Shown: positions 22,962-33,812 of the stretch, piece by piece | Position numbering within the stretch: position 1 is the first letter of the stretch | Layout: each line of letters starts with the position of its first letter | Source of the DNA: Melampsora larici-populina 98AG31 | Taxonomy: Eukaryota > Basidiomycota > Pucciniomycetes > Pucciniales > Melampsoraceae | Direction: 5' to 3' | Length of the DNA: 64,000 bases | Assembly (NCBI RefSeq): GCF_000204055.1 | Contig: NW_006768767.1 | Coordinates: 1,532,498 to 1,596,497, forward strand | Program-made: the position numbers and the translations under genes | Notes under the pieces: model-generated | Told to the model about the DNA's origin: nothing | The model's database searches: none | Seen by the model: only the letters and a program-made list of their open reading frames with translations

Positions 22962-24225
22962 TCAAGTAGTCAAGTCAAGAGTTGTGCTGCTCGAAGTTCG
23001 ACGCGCAGGACGGGCTCGAGGTCTCTTCTTAGGTGTTGTAGTAGCAGGTCTCTTTTTGGTCACCGGCTCCTCGGCCAAGGGATTACTTGATTCGCTACCG
23101 GGAGAATCTGGGGCCACAGGATGATCGGCGGGACCAGATCGAGTGCTCACTATGGAGGTTTGTTCAACAATTGGTGATTTGAAGGGTGCGTTGACTGATT
23201 TCGGGGTGAACCTGAAAGTAGAAACAAACAGGAAATTTGGCTTAAGTTTGTCATCAACAGGCAAAAGAAATTGCTTACTTTTTCGGTTTTGAGCGCCCAG
23301 ATCCGTCGTTAACTTCTTCGGTTTTGATCACTTTGTCTGCGAATTCCCGTTCATCACGATGCCCACAAGTAGTTGAGACGCGATTGGCCTGTGTTGAAGC
23401 ATTATAAGCGACTTGGAGCGTGCCATAATGATTATAAGCTTACAATTACTATGTAACAGCGAGTCTCCTCGTTAAAGTCCTTGAGGTAACCATGAAAGAT
23501 GGCCTCACGACCCAATTTGAGAATTCGCGGGATGCCGGAAAGGTATTTGAGAGGGCAAATACGGTATTCCACGTAAAAGGTTGGAGCAGGTTTGATCTGC
23601 CAGTTATAATACGATGTCAATATAAAATGTAACATAAAATGGATTTTATGAAGAAATATACTTACGTTTGGGTGGTAATCGGTGTGTTTCACAGTTGCCA
23701 CAATTGTTTTAGGATCATCTAAGTCGTCTTTATCTTTGAGGTTTCGGCAACAGTCCTCAACAATATTTTGGAGTTTTGTAACAATTCCAAGGCCAGTTAC
23801 ACCAACAGTGTTAATGACCTCACCTTTGAATTCTTCGGCCGGGCCAATCATTGCCTGGTCAGAACCTTCAAAGTAAAGATGATCCATGTGAGTGTTCAAT
23901 GTGTTTGTCGGAAAAAATAAGCCTCGTAAAAAGTAAAATTTATTTTCGTCAAGTGCCATTGAGGGTGAGCTATAGCCTATAGCTCGAATCTCGTATTGAG
24001 TCTCTTCGTCGCGGTCAGCGCCACCGCAATTGATGGATACCACATAACTGTGATAGCCAGATTTTTTACCTAGATCGGATGGAAGCTGTTGGAAGAGATC
24101 AAGGTTCAATACTTGGGACAGGTAACAAATGCGGAAGTAGGGTTGCGTACTTTCTTCTTAATCTCAAAGTTCCCCGAGAAATAAACACCATGGCCCGTTG
24201 GTTTGTTAAAGTCGGGGTTGGGCAT
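22962..24225 (-). CDS. Unknown Helitron cargo gene with Ser/Pro/Arg-rich tail, four or five exons
   Basis: Exons 24109-23666, 23596-23444, 23388-23279 and 23211-22962 join in phase through introns of 69, 55 and 67 nt and end in a stop at 22962. An ATG at 24225 opens a short first exon (GHGVYFSGNFEIKKK), but its junction with the main frame near 24110-24150 is unresolved (no consistent splice; possibly a +1 frameshift). The core has alternating hydrophobic residues typical of beta-rich folds (GYHSYVV, FYFLRG, GVTGLGIV, REAIFHGYLKDF). The last 80 residues are basic and Ser/Pro-rich (KKRPRARPARR). Helitrons often carry RPA-like OB-fold proteins, so a single-strand DNA-binding role is a guess only. 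I believe related proteins are repeated in rust genomes. Confidence 0.6.
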
Positions 24226-26111
24226 TGTGTGAATCTAAGGTCCAAAATTTAAATGGTATAACAAAGAAGGCAAATCTTGGTCAGTCAAGATATTAATCAA
24301 GCAAACAGGAAGCGGGTTGTCGTTTTGGATTGGGATGAGTCCGGAGTGTCTATATATACAATACAATATTGATTTACCAATACGTGATTCGAGACGGTAT
24401 TAGTCAATGGGGATTGGTAATTAGTTAACTCACAAAACTGAGCGAATATAAAGCAAGAGTCTGTGTCTTTATATACGAATCAAACCACAAATAAATAGAT
24501 ACAAAGATAAATAACGATGAATAAAGACAGAGGACAACAATTGTGTGAAAAAAAACTACTTCATGACGTACTGCTTGTATGAATTACACAAGATTATGAT
24601 TGTCACCGCTGACATTTCGTTTATCGAGACGTGTTTTGTCTGATCGCCGAAAGGAACGTCTTCTCGTTGTCCAAGCGAGTTCGAAAATGTCAGAGGAAAT
24701 GGTCAATGAATCGACATGGGGATTTCGTGCGGGTCGATTCACTGCTAAACAAATGATCAGGTATGATAATGTTATTGTATTAGGGGACAACATGTCATCT
24801 TGAGTGAAAACAAGGTAAATTGGGGACCTGTGAGTATAGATTCTGAGGCCTTACCAGTTGCGGGGCATTAATTAATTGTGATTGTTGATTCAAGAAGATA
24901 ACAAATGCAGTCAGTGAAAGCATCAAGCAAGGAGTTGCAAGTAGAAAATCGGACAATGACATGCGATCCACCGATTAATGATAATATGGTGATTATTCGC
25001 ATTGTCATACATTCGGAGGGTGAGTGCTGGGTAATTCCGTTTGTCAAACTTTTGATAGAAGTCGCTTCTTCGCACAGAGATGTGTATTGTGTAGGCGGCG
25101 TCCCTCTAAAGGTAAAAAATTGACTATCGGATTATTCCCAGGTAATTGGTTAGTAATTACCATAGTGAAATACAGGGTGAATGAATATCACAAACTTTTT
25201 CAAGAGCTGTCGGATTATCATGTTGCCTCACAGGCATTTGAAAGAGTCTTGATGCTCGGTTGGATACCGCGCGAGGTCTCCCTTTTTCACAATATTTCAT
25301 TGTTCCGCAATGTCGTCTGAAATTCGAGTGATATGATCGGCAAGCGAATGAGTATTTGATTTGAAGTTTGAAGTTGGCTCGAAATGTAAACGGTGTAATA
25401 TACGCGATGGCCACCAGTATTGCGTTGAGAGTCGTGATTTCATAGTAGTGTCGGAAAATTTGCGGACTGGACCTCAAACTCCGACGGTATACATTTGGTC
25501 ATTTCAAATGCGGATACCTGCGCGCATGGTAACCACGGTACATATGGGACCCGATTTCTCGAATCCCATCCACCTTGATTTGTAAAGAGCGGGGCCATTT
25601 GGGCCTCATGGGTTGGTAGATGGCAGTTCTTCTTCAATGGGTAAGCTTATATTTTTATTTCCAAGTAAGACTCCAATGACTGTATTTCCACCACCTGTTT
25701 ACCTTCACAATTAGGTAAGAACATCAATCAAGTTTAACATCGATATGGTTAGATATCACACAGCTAGAAAAACCAAAGAGTGGAAACATGAATCAGTCTA
25801 GAGTAGGTGAAATTTGATATTAATTTACAGATTTGTAATGGTACCGCTCGCCACATGAAATCCGATGGTGAAGCGGTAGAATATGTAACAATCACAATTA
25901 CAACGTGTGACTTTATAGCGCAAGAAATGCCATTTCAACAGAGACAGAATTGGGAGCGGAAAGAAATATGTGAAGACATTTCGTTGACACAAGAAATAGG
26001 TCTCGTAAGCAATCTCCAAACGCAACATTATCAGTTTGGGTCAACCACATCATTGGAGCGGAGTTCTTCAGTGTTCAATAAGTTTGCCAGACCCTATAAG
26101 AAATATAGGTG
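24226..26111. other. Helitron interior without a recognised gene
   Basis: Several open frames of 65-142 codons exist on the plus strand (for example 24905-25123, 25024-25320 and 25807-26235), but none joins into a larger frame with clear splice sites and none is recognised. They may be relics of captured or older inserted sequence. Confidence 0.4.
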
Positions 26112-27467
26112 TCAGATCAGAACGCAAGGTGTCAGTGAAATTGAGGTGTTGCTTACCATGAGATCTGCGCAAGCTGGCTGGAACATGAAATGGCATTTAA
26201 CTCCTATTGATTGGAATACTTCCACCAGCTCCTGATCACGAAGTCCAGATCCTTTGGGCGTTGTGAAGACTATGTGTTTTAGTTTTGGAGGAACCGTGAT
26301 TGAAGCGCGGTCAGTCTGAGCTAAGATGCTTCGCCAATATACGTTCCCGTGCCAATAACTCGTAACCAACACTTCAATTGATTGTAGTAACGGCCATTTT
26401 AACCACTGAAGATCAATTTCCAATGGATTCAAGTGGCAGTATTCACTTCGGAGAACCCGGAGTTTAGGAAAGCAAGTGTCGCGGCTGTTGCGTGGGATAC
26501 GGTCCGGAATAGAAATTATGAACAGAACTTGGAGTATGTCTTGTAATCCTAAGGCTATCGGGGCTATTGGGTCCGGATTAGCCTGTGGGAGTAATTCTAG
26601 GCAACTGATTTTTCTTGCAGAAGACTGACATATGTCCTTTGCAGCTTGTAGGTTGTCGAGATCACACGCAAACCAAAAGTGCTCCAAGTCGGGAAGAGAA
26701 TTGCGCGCCAATTCCATCGCGGATAGGAATGAGAAGTTGAGGGATAAAGACTTTAGTTGCGGAATCCTTTCGAGTAGGAACTTAATTGACTTTGAATCGT
26801 GTGGGACCCCTGAGGAGCGGGAACCTGAAATATTGAGAGTATGTAAACCTGTAGCAAGCTGAATGGTGTTTGATAACTCAGGAGTGAATCCAACGCAGTC
26901 GATAAACCTAAGTTTTAGTTGGGTTAAGGTGTACCTGCATAAGCTAATAATTGATGCCGCGTTTTGGGGTCGGATAGAAAATGGGTACACTGGTGTTGGA
27001 GACGGCAATGGTTGTCCATGTTGGGAAAGAGGCATCGGATGTTGGACTCCATCCAGGCAGAGTCGTTGTAATTTTGGAAAGCCAGGAGTCAGGTATGATG
27101 TTTTCCAAATGCCTGCAAGACTGCTGGCCATGTTATCGCGAGGTAGGCGCAAATTTTTGAAAACAGAGTCGAGAATGACAATGTCCCAGGCTTTGCTTAA
27201 TAAACGCAACTGAAGCAGACGGGTAACTTGCGTATGATGTAGGAATGAAGTGTCGGTACAGTTTGTGGGGTCAGCAGATATAATGGGGCTTTGATTAATT
27301 ATGTTTTCAACGATTAATCGGACGACTTCAACTGGTAATTGTTCGGTTTCAAAGGGATGGGGGAATGTCAATGAGGTCATGCACATTTTGGAAGTAAATG
27401 GCATGGTATGAAGTACCAGAAGTCGGTTTAGGGACGTCACTTTATAATGAAATGAAGGGGTGGTCAT
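26112..27467 (-). CDS. F-box/LRR-like protein, single exon, Helitron cargo
   Basis: The open frame has 451 codons. An F-box-like segment appears at about residues 42-105 (LPVEVVRLIVENI ... LLQLRLLSKAWD), followed by irregular leucine-rich repeats (LKLRFIDC, LHTLNISG, LKSLSLNF, LEHFWFACDL) up to about residue 420. F-box proteins recruit substrates to SCF ubiquitin ligases through Skp1. Whether this one binds Skp1 is unknown. Three in-frame ATG codons (27467, 27404, 27386) lie before the F-box; the first is used here. The frame has no break. It is the first cargo gene from the 5' end of the Helitron and is most simply a captured host gene; related genes are a large family in rusts. Confidence 0.7.
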   Translation of the reverse strand: MTTPSFHYKVTSLNRLLVLHTMPFTSKMCMTSLTFPHPFETEQLPVEVVRLIVENIINQSPIISADPTNCTDTSFLHHTQVTRLLQLRLLSKAWDIVILDSVFKNLRLPRDNMASSLAGIWKTSYLTPGFPKLQRLCLDGVQHPMPLSQHGQPLPSPTPVYPFSIRPQNAASIISLCRYTLTQLKLRFIDCVGFTPELSNTIQLATGLHTLNISGSRSSGVPHDSKSIKFLLERIPQLKSLSLNFSFLSAMELARNSLPDLEHFWFACDLDNLQAAKDICQSSARKISCLELLPQANPDPIAPIALGLQDILQVLFIISIPDRIPRNSRDTCFPKLRVLRSEYCHLNPLEIDLQWLKWPLLQSIEVLVTSYWHGNVYWRSILAQTDRASITVPPKLKHIVFTTPKGSGLRDQELVEVFQSIGVKCHFMFQPACADLMVSNTSISLTPCVLI

Positions 27468-28023
27468 TCGTCGTACCTAGCTGTCTGACCCCAATGCCTA
27501 TGCCTTCAATGACAGAAATCGCCGCCAATGTGAATGGATAGTTTGTGTCAATCGATCCGGTGGAAATCAACATGGTAATTGTCAATTTTTGGGCTTTCAG
27601 GAGCAAGCAAGCATGCTCGTGAAAGATCTCTGCCCAAATGAGCAACATGGTGACATGTGTAACGGTTAGTCGTGTCGTAATATAAGTTTTTCAGGCCTCG
27701 CGATCGTTGATGTGGTCAAATGTTTTCGGTCTCGTAATCTTTGATGTGGTGTTTTCTTGGTCTCGACGCCCGGGAGACAGTGCAGAAAGTAAATACCAAA
27801 CTTTAGAGGATGGGACCGGTTGTAATTGGAGTGTAGTGGGGGCCAAAAGTTGCAAGACCGGAGTGGAGGGGTATACATCAGCTTGCTTGACGGTGATTGA
27901 AAGATGGAGAGGAAACTTGGTGGGTGATTGGTGAGGGGGGTTGTAGGTACTTAGGGTGTTAGGCCTTATGGTTTAATCCGGTTTCGCCGAGAAACCAGGT
28001 TGTGCCTTTAGAGTTATGATTGA
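27468..28023 (-). promoter_or_regulatory. Helitron 5' end and leader
   Basis: These are the first 550 nt of the element, starting TCAATCATAACTC on the minus strand. No gene was found. The Gypsy gag-pol frame reads about 17 codons into this end before its first stop at 27973, making a short chimeric tail. The F-box promoter should lie here. Confidence 0.6.
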
Positions 28024-31000
28024 TAGAATCATGTCATAACCGTTTACCTTAGGAAAGGGACCTACAAAGTCTAGACTGATATGTTCCAGCGGCGCATGTG
28101 GCACGGGAGTTGCTTGTAGTCTGCCGGAAGTGAGTTGTGTTCTAGCTTTGTTGCGTTGACAACTGTCACAGTTCGCTACAAATTGCTGCACATCTTTCGT
28201 CATACCCGGCCAGAAGAATTCAGAGCAAAGCTGTTCAATTGTTTTTGCCAATCCTAAATGACCCAGAGCGGAGTGTGTCCTTGATATGAGGCCAAGACGT
28301 AAAGTCTTAACTTCCAGAACAACGAGGCGTCCATCAAGGTAGAGTAGGTCCCCAATTTGTCGTGTGTCTTCCCGCAGAGGTAGGGTGAGCAGAAGTTTTG
28401 AGCAAAATGCATCCTTTTTATACCCTTCCGTGATGGCGTATCGAGTTTCATCATCCAGACTGGCTTTGATTTCGATTGCCGCAACATCCTCCCTTCTCGA
28501 GAGCGCGTCGGCCACCGAGTTGTCCTCACCCTTGAGGTACTTGAAGTTTAGATCAAAGTCGGCCAACGTTTCGAGCCATCTGGCTTGACGACGACTGAGA
28601 TTACGTTGTTTCAATAAGTGTACTAAGCTGTGGTGGTCTGACATCACGTTGATTTTTAAACCAAGCAGTAGCAATTTCCATTTCTGCAAAGCATTGATCA
28701 CCGCAAGCAGTTCCTGCTCATGCACGGGATAATTCCTTTCCGCCGGTGACATGGTCCTGCTTTCGTAAGCAATTGGAAACGAGGTTTCCCAGTCTTTGCC
28801 TTGAAAAAGAGCGGCGCCCAGGCCATGTCCGCTAGCATCCGAGAAAAGCCAGACAGGGTCTTCAGAATTGTAGTCTATCTTCTTCAGCACTGGAAGAGTG
28901 GTGATCAATCTCTTAATGTTTTCGAACGCTACGTCTTCAGCTTTACCCCAGCAGAACTCCGATGGTTTTCGTTTTGAGCTAGTTAGCGGGGATAAGGTTG
29001 CCACATATTGTCCTAAGCCATCGACAAACTTCTTCAACCATTGAACTGTGCCTAAAAACGAGTTTAAAGTCTTAGCTGACCGAGGAGTCTTCCATGACGT
29101 GATTTTATCTACCTGTCCGTTATCTGCACTAATACCATCCTCACTAATCTCGTGTCCTAAAAATGTGATCTTCTTTCGAAATAACTTGCTTTTCTTCGAA
29201 GAGCAGTACAGGTTGTTGGCTTTCAATCGATTCAAAACCTCCCTGAGATGTTTTTCATGTTCTTCCACTGAATCGGAAAAAATTACGATATCATCAATGT
29301 AAACAACGCAGATTTTTCCTATCAGGTCCCCCAATGCTTCTTCACAACGTGCTTGGTGAGTGGCAGGAGCATTACAGAGGCCCATGGGCATTACTACCCA
29401 TTCGTACATTCCCCAAGGAGTCTTCACGGCGGTGAGAGGAATGTCTTCTGGTCGCATGCGAGTTTGAAAAAAACTATTGATCTGGTCAACTATTGAATAG
29501 ACTTTACCCGTTGCTGCCAGTCTCACAGCTTCCTCAGGGTTAGGAAGCGGTGAGCGGTCCTTGACTGTAACCTTGTTCAGCTCTTGGTAATCACAGACCC
29601 ATTGCGGGTCTGCCATAGGATCTTTTTTGGGAATAATCAGTGAGGGAGATCCGTACTGACTGCTTGAACGTCGAATACGACCAGCTTTCAAGTGGGCATC
29701 TATGAGTCGACACCAAGCTCCTAAGTGCTTCACCGGGTAACCATACTGTTTACCGTTGATAGTGGCATTGGGGTTTGTTAACACAATTTTATGACAAACA
29801 GTTGAAGATTTGTGTTGGTCTGTGGGAGGGAAAAAATCGTCCTCCCCTTCCGCGACTGCGGGCAATTCATCAGGGAATAAAGATTTAAATTCTTCAAACA
29901 TTTCAGTTTCCTTCAAAGACATCAATCTTGCTCTCTCAATCTTTTTCAAATTTTCCGTAACACACGCTAATAATGCTTTCTCCGGCACACCTCGAAGGTC
30001 CAAGTTCAAACAATCATGAGATTTATTGCATTCCACATATTCCATTTTCTTTTGTTTCCTAAATTCACGGTCATAGAGCATTAACCCGGACTTGTTGTGT
30101 AAGATACAACGTCTATGTACTGATATGTCTATCTTGTGCATTTTCAAGAAAGGCGTCCCACAGATCATGTCGTAACCTCCGTTTAACTTTGCAATTTTGA
30201 AAAAATTTGCACCGAACTTGAGTTTTGGTTCCTTCGAATCCAGATTGGCAAACACAAAATGAGTAAGTTGTTTCTCAGGCCCCTCTGATGCAAGAGCTAG
30301 ACCCACAGTTACTGGCCTAACCAGAGGACGTTGCGGGATTCGCGCCTTCTGCGCCAGGTCCTCGTCCATTAGATTTGTTTTGCAGGCTGAATCAAACAAA
30401 GCCCCAATGGGAACACCGTTACACACAAGATCAACAATTATTGAGGGCTCTCTGTCATCAGAAACGCACCTCTCTTGTTTCTCTTCCTCCATACAGGCAA
30501 CTAAAACTCTATCCGCCTCCGTGTAGCGTTCCAACTCCTCAGCTGACAATTCAGGCATCTCCGTAAAAGCAGTGACTCTGGTTGTTGTTGATGTGTTGCC
30601 ATTCACAGGTCGGCCGGCTGGTTTTTGTGTAGGAGCTCCTGGTGGTGGTCGCGAATCGATGTGTGTCGGACGCGGACCTGCATTGAACTGATCGGGTGGT
30701 GGTACACTAATAAATGCATTCGAAGAATCCGTGCAGTTGGGATTGTTACACTTCTTCTTGCAAGTTGTACACAGTCCAACGTGCTTCATCCATTGTTTAT
30801 AACGCCACGTGTTCTCAGCACGTTCCTCTGGTGATCGAGCGAAAGACCGGTTCGTATTTGTGCTTTGATTGTTTGAGTTATTGCCGGCTGCTGCATATTG
30901 AGGTGCATTAGGTGCTAGGCCACACGGTTTGCCTTCTTTAATTTGTCCGCCATCCACCAGTACCCTCCAAATGGCCTTGGCACGAGAAATGAAGTAAATC

Positions 31001-32541
31001 ATGTTGAAATTTTCAACTTGCAACAGTCTGTCCTTGCGAGCTACGCTATCAAACAACGGTGGTGCTCCCCAGCAGATGTATTGAGCAAGTTCCTTCTGAG
31101 AGATCCGAGAAAACTTCAAAATTGTACGATGTAAGCTTTGGGCACGTTCGATGTAAGAGTCAAAGCTTTCGGACGGTTTCATCGTGAGTTTTCGCAACTG
31201 CTGTTCGATGTCCGATATCCAGTCCTCCGGTAATGTTCCAATTGCAAATAATTCCATCACTTCCTTCCAAGACTTCCCCTCTAGCTCAGTTTTAGCAGAT
31301 TGGAACCACGCCGAGGCTTGTTGATCAATGAGTAAGGATCCCAAAAGCTTGAGGCGCTCTCGATTGTTACGAAGATCCTTCACATCAAAGAATTGTTCCA
31401 CTAGCCACTGCCAGTGAAATAAAGCGGCTGGCTTCCCATACGGTCCGTTAAACTTCGGCGCCTCTGCCAAACGAATCTTGCTCGCAGTTATCATAGCACT
31501 TGAATCGTCACTTTTGTACCCAGTTGTCTTGTTAACCAGTCGAGGCAAAGGCGCGGTACAAGCCGATGGTGGTGGTGGCAATGCTGGAGAAGTCGGAGAA
31601 AGTGGTGGTAGCACAACTGGTGCAGTTTGAGTCGGTACCCAGTGCACTGCTGGAGTCGATTGCGCCCAAGGATAAGTCCACGGCATCGCGGTCCGAGACA
31701 TTGGTACGTTTTGTTCTACCGACTCTGAAACATAAGTCGGAGGTGGTGGTGCCGTTAAACCTGAAGGTCGTGACGCGTAGTTGATCGGTGGTGGGGTTAT
31801 TACGTCGACAGGGTTTGTAGGTTGTTGGCGACCTGCTGGCGAAGGTGAAACCGGCTCTTGTTCCATGAACAAGGCATAAGGATTATTCGATCTGGATGAC
31901 TGAAAACTTTGGTCCCCAGGTGGCTCGTGGGTTGCTTGCCGTTCCTGAGCTAAGTCGTGCACCATCGATTCAAGGTTGTCGATCCGGTCACATCGCCTCT
32001 CCAGGAACTCGTTACGCTCCTCTGCTTCCTTCAGTTGAAGTTTCAAAGACTCAAGCTGGTCTTCCACCGAGGTAATAACCGTGGAAGCCTTCCCCTTCTG
32101 AGCCGACAACGAGGGTTCCGCCATTTTCTTATGGGCGGTTGGCTGAGGCGTATGAATAAACGCTCCTGGCAGTCGTGGCGTCGCTAGGTTGTCGGATTTC
32201 TTTGTCCGTGTGTCTCCCTCTTCTAATAGGTGATTGAAGAAGCGTTGGACTATCTGTTTATCACTGGCTTTCAAGATTTCAGTTTCAGGGATTGGCCACG
32301 GTTGAGTCGGCGTACTAAAGGGTTTTGTCTCTTCTACAACGTGAAGTGGTTGGCTGGCTGATAAAACTTTGTATTCAGATACTGGAGTTTCGGGCACTTC
32401 CTCACGCCAATTGAAGCGAGGAGGAACAGGCGGCGGTGGGCTGCGTATTGGCGAAATTAGGTTTTGACTTTGTCTAGGTCGGCGGAGTAACGCTTCGGGA
32501 TTATCAGAATAATTATTCGGAAGGTTTCGACGATCTGACAT
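28024..32541 (-). pseudogene. Gypsy gag-pol polyprotein, interrupted in the integrase
   Basis: One long open frame runs from ATG at 32541 to the Helitron junction, about 1506 codons. Gag occupies roughly residues 1-600, with a capsid-like part and a Cys-rich patch CTTCKKKCNNPNC in place of a regular CCHC knuckle. The protease active site reads FDSAC (Asp717), unlike the common D[T/S]G. Reverse transcriptase has YIDD at 1081-1084. RNase H has FSDAS (Asp1235) and the end DALSRR. Integrase has an HHCC zinc region (HLG...CDSCQ) and the first catalytic Asp in LDFVGPFP. The frame is then cut by the Helitron and resumes at 10620. Gag and pol are in one frame. Apart from the insertion this part has no nonsense codon. 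Confidence 0.9.
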
Positions 32542-32708
32542 CCGAAACTAGCCAATAGTGATCACTCGAAGGGCGGCAGCAGCAGTGTTGACAGCAGAGG
32601 TTCTTCTTAATTGAACTCAGTCGGAGCAGCGGTATATCAGGAATTCAAAGTTGACAGGAATGAAAGCAAAAAAATTTTGAAGACGGAATAAGGTATAGGT
32701 AAAAAAAG
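32542..32708 (-). promoter_or_regulatory. Gypsy 5' leader
   Basis: This 167-nt stretch lies between the 5' LTR and the gag start. The bases directly after the LTR (CTTTTTTTACC on the minus strand) do not look like a standard initiator-Met tRNA binding site, so the primer is unassigned. Confidence 0.55.
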
Positions 32709-33041
32709 TGTAAGGCTCAGATGCGTGAGAGCCTTCACTAGTCACAAAAGGTAGCTCGAGAAGCCCAAAACTACCTATAAAACCCGTCAATCTATATTCC
32801 AAAGATAACCTGGCTCCAAGTGGAGAGTTCTCCTCCTATCAGCAACCTAATCTAACCAAAGTACAATAGATGAGAAAAGAGATAACAAGATAAAGAAAGG
32901 CTCACCTGGCTCCAAGTGGAGAGTTCTCCTGAGGAAAGGGAACTCTGGAGCCAGGGCACTGAATACAAGTAATACTACTAGCTACTGTCTAAACCCATAC
33001 AACTATGTGTTCTGCGCTACCTGTAAGGGTACGCCCTTACA
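32709..33041 (-). repeat. 5' LTR of the Gypsy element
   Basis: It has the same 333-bp sequence as 9103-9435, including both copies of the 26-bp internal direct repeat (32809-32834 and 32905-32930). It should hold the element promoter. The ATTGC duplication follows at 33042-33046. Confidence 0.93.
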
Positions 33042-33046
33042 ATTGC
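33042..33046. repeat. Target-site duplication ATTGC (right copy)
   Basis: This is an exact copy of 9098-9102 directly outside the right LTR. Confidence 0.93.
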
Positions 33047-33536
33047 CTTTCAGATAGGCAACACCACCGCCAACATAGATGCCTCGGATTGTTCAAACCA
33101 AGACATCAATGTTGGCTGTGCACATCTGGTCACAGAATGGGACATCATGGTGCTACATTTCCTTTGCAGCAGTGGACAACAAGGAAGAATTACTGACCCA
33201 GGTTAACTCAATTGCCACAGTGGAATTGGATCATCCAGTCCTCCAAGAACAATGCCCTTACCAAATGCGGGGGATTGTCATTCCAGCCAATGGCCAATGT
33301 GGTTATGTGTGTTTAAAGAGCAGCAGATTTGATAGTGTTGGTTAGTGGAAAACAATTCCCAACAGCTGTTATATCAATCACCACAGAATACACTCACCAA
33401 CCATTGGGAGTCAAAGCTCACATGGAAGTAATCTAAATAACACTGCCACTGTTGCACATCAATATTGATACCAGTGACACTGTGGGACCGAGCTGAATGA
33501 TGATTTGTCAGTAAGTATTCAAGCTCAAATTATTGA

Positions 33537-33812
33537 CGCTTTGACACAGGCAAAGTTAACAATCACATCACAATTCAAAGTGTCCCAATTGTTGCTGGCA
33601 GCAAGTGCACCGGTGCTACTCTGGTGCAAGATCTGCTGTTTTGTGTTGGAGGCCCTGTACCCCCATTCTGGAAGGGTTGCAGTTCAACATCATTCAAGGA
33701 ACACAAATGTACAATTGTGATTAGCAAGTTTGAAGTCCAGCCCAATGGCATGGTCAATAGAGTGTTGACTTGCGGGGTTGGAGATATTGTTGATTGGGGC
33801 AGACATGAATGA
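33537..33812 (+). CDS. Hypothetical Cys-containing ORF in the Gypsy target locus
   Basis: This open frame of about 91 codons has spaced cysteines (KCTG, FCVGG, GCSS, KCTI, TCGV). It may be the last exon of a small gene whose upstream part lies at 33047-33360, where another frame (MPRIVQTK...) is open. I see no signal peptide and no known family. If real, the retrotransposon landed at its 5' side. Confidence 0.25.
   Translation, partial: RFDTGKVNNHITIQSVPIVAGSKCTGATLVQDLLFCVGGPVPPFWKGCSSTSFKEHKCTIVISKFEVQPNGMVNRVLTCGVGDIVDWGRHE

Larger units (their letters stand above)
10621..28023 (-). mobile_element. Helitron, about 17.4 kb, with apparently intact Rep-helicase and cargo genes
   Basis: The element is read on the minus strand. 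The 3' terminus is CTAG (plus strand 10621-10624) followed by host T, preceded by a GC-rich hairpin. The 5' terminus is placed at TCAATCATAACTC (28023 downward) after host A. This choice restores the integrase sequence ILLLVD across the junction. A second A/TC start at 28019 is possible. No target duplication is expected for Helitrons. The cargo, from 5' to 3', is F-box/LRR (26112-27467), an unknown four-exon gene (22962-24225), RepHel (14759-19328), a possible small gene (13681-13981) and a Tet-like dioxygenase (10916-12972), all on the same strand. It is younger than its Gypsy host, whose LTRs are still identical. Confidence 0.88.
9103..33041 (-). mobile_element. Ty3/Gypsy LTR retrotransposon carrying a nested Helitron
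   Basis: The element is read on the minus strand: 5' LTR 32709-33041, untranslated leader, gag-pol from 32541, and 3' LTR 9103-9435. The total span is 23,939 bp, of which about 17.4 kb (about 10621-28023) is an inserted Helitron, leaving a retrotransposon of about 6.5 kb. Its pol order is protease, reverse transcriptase, RNase H, integrase, as in Ty3/Gypsy. A polypurine tract (AGAGGGGGAGGG on the minus strand) adjoins the 3' LTR. I saw no clear tRNA primer-binding site behind the 5' LTR. LTR identity indicates recent arrival, although the pol 3' end is broken. Confidence 0.93.

Noticed and set aside
27973..28023. Last 17 codons of the long Gypsy frame as native integrase
   Set aside because: They lie beyond the Helitron junction; the conserved integrase continues at 10620, so this tail is read-through into the Helitron 5' end.
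30625..32187. Several plus-strand frames of 60-76 codons inside gag
   Set aside because: All are antisense shadows of the long gag-pol frame.
9098..33046. A giant cargo-bearing LTR element that captured the Helitron genes
   Set aside because: The insert has its own Helitron termini and splits the integrase, so it is a later insertion and not retrotransposon cargo.
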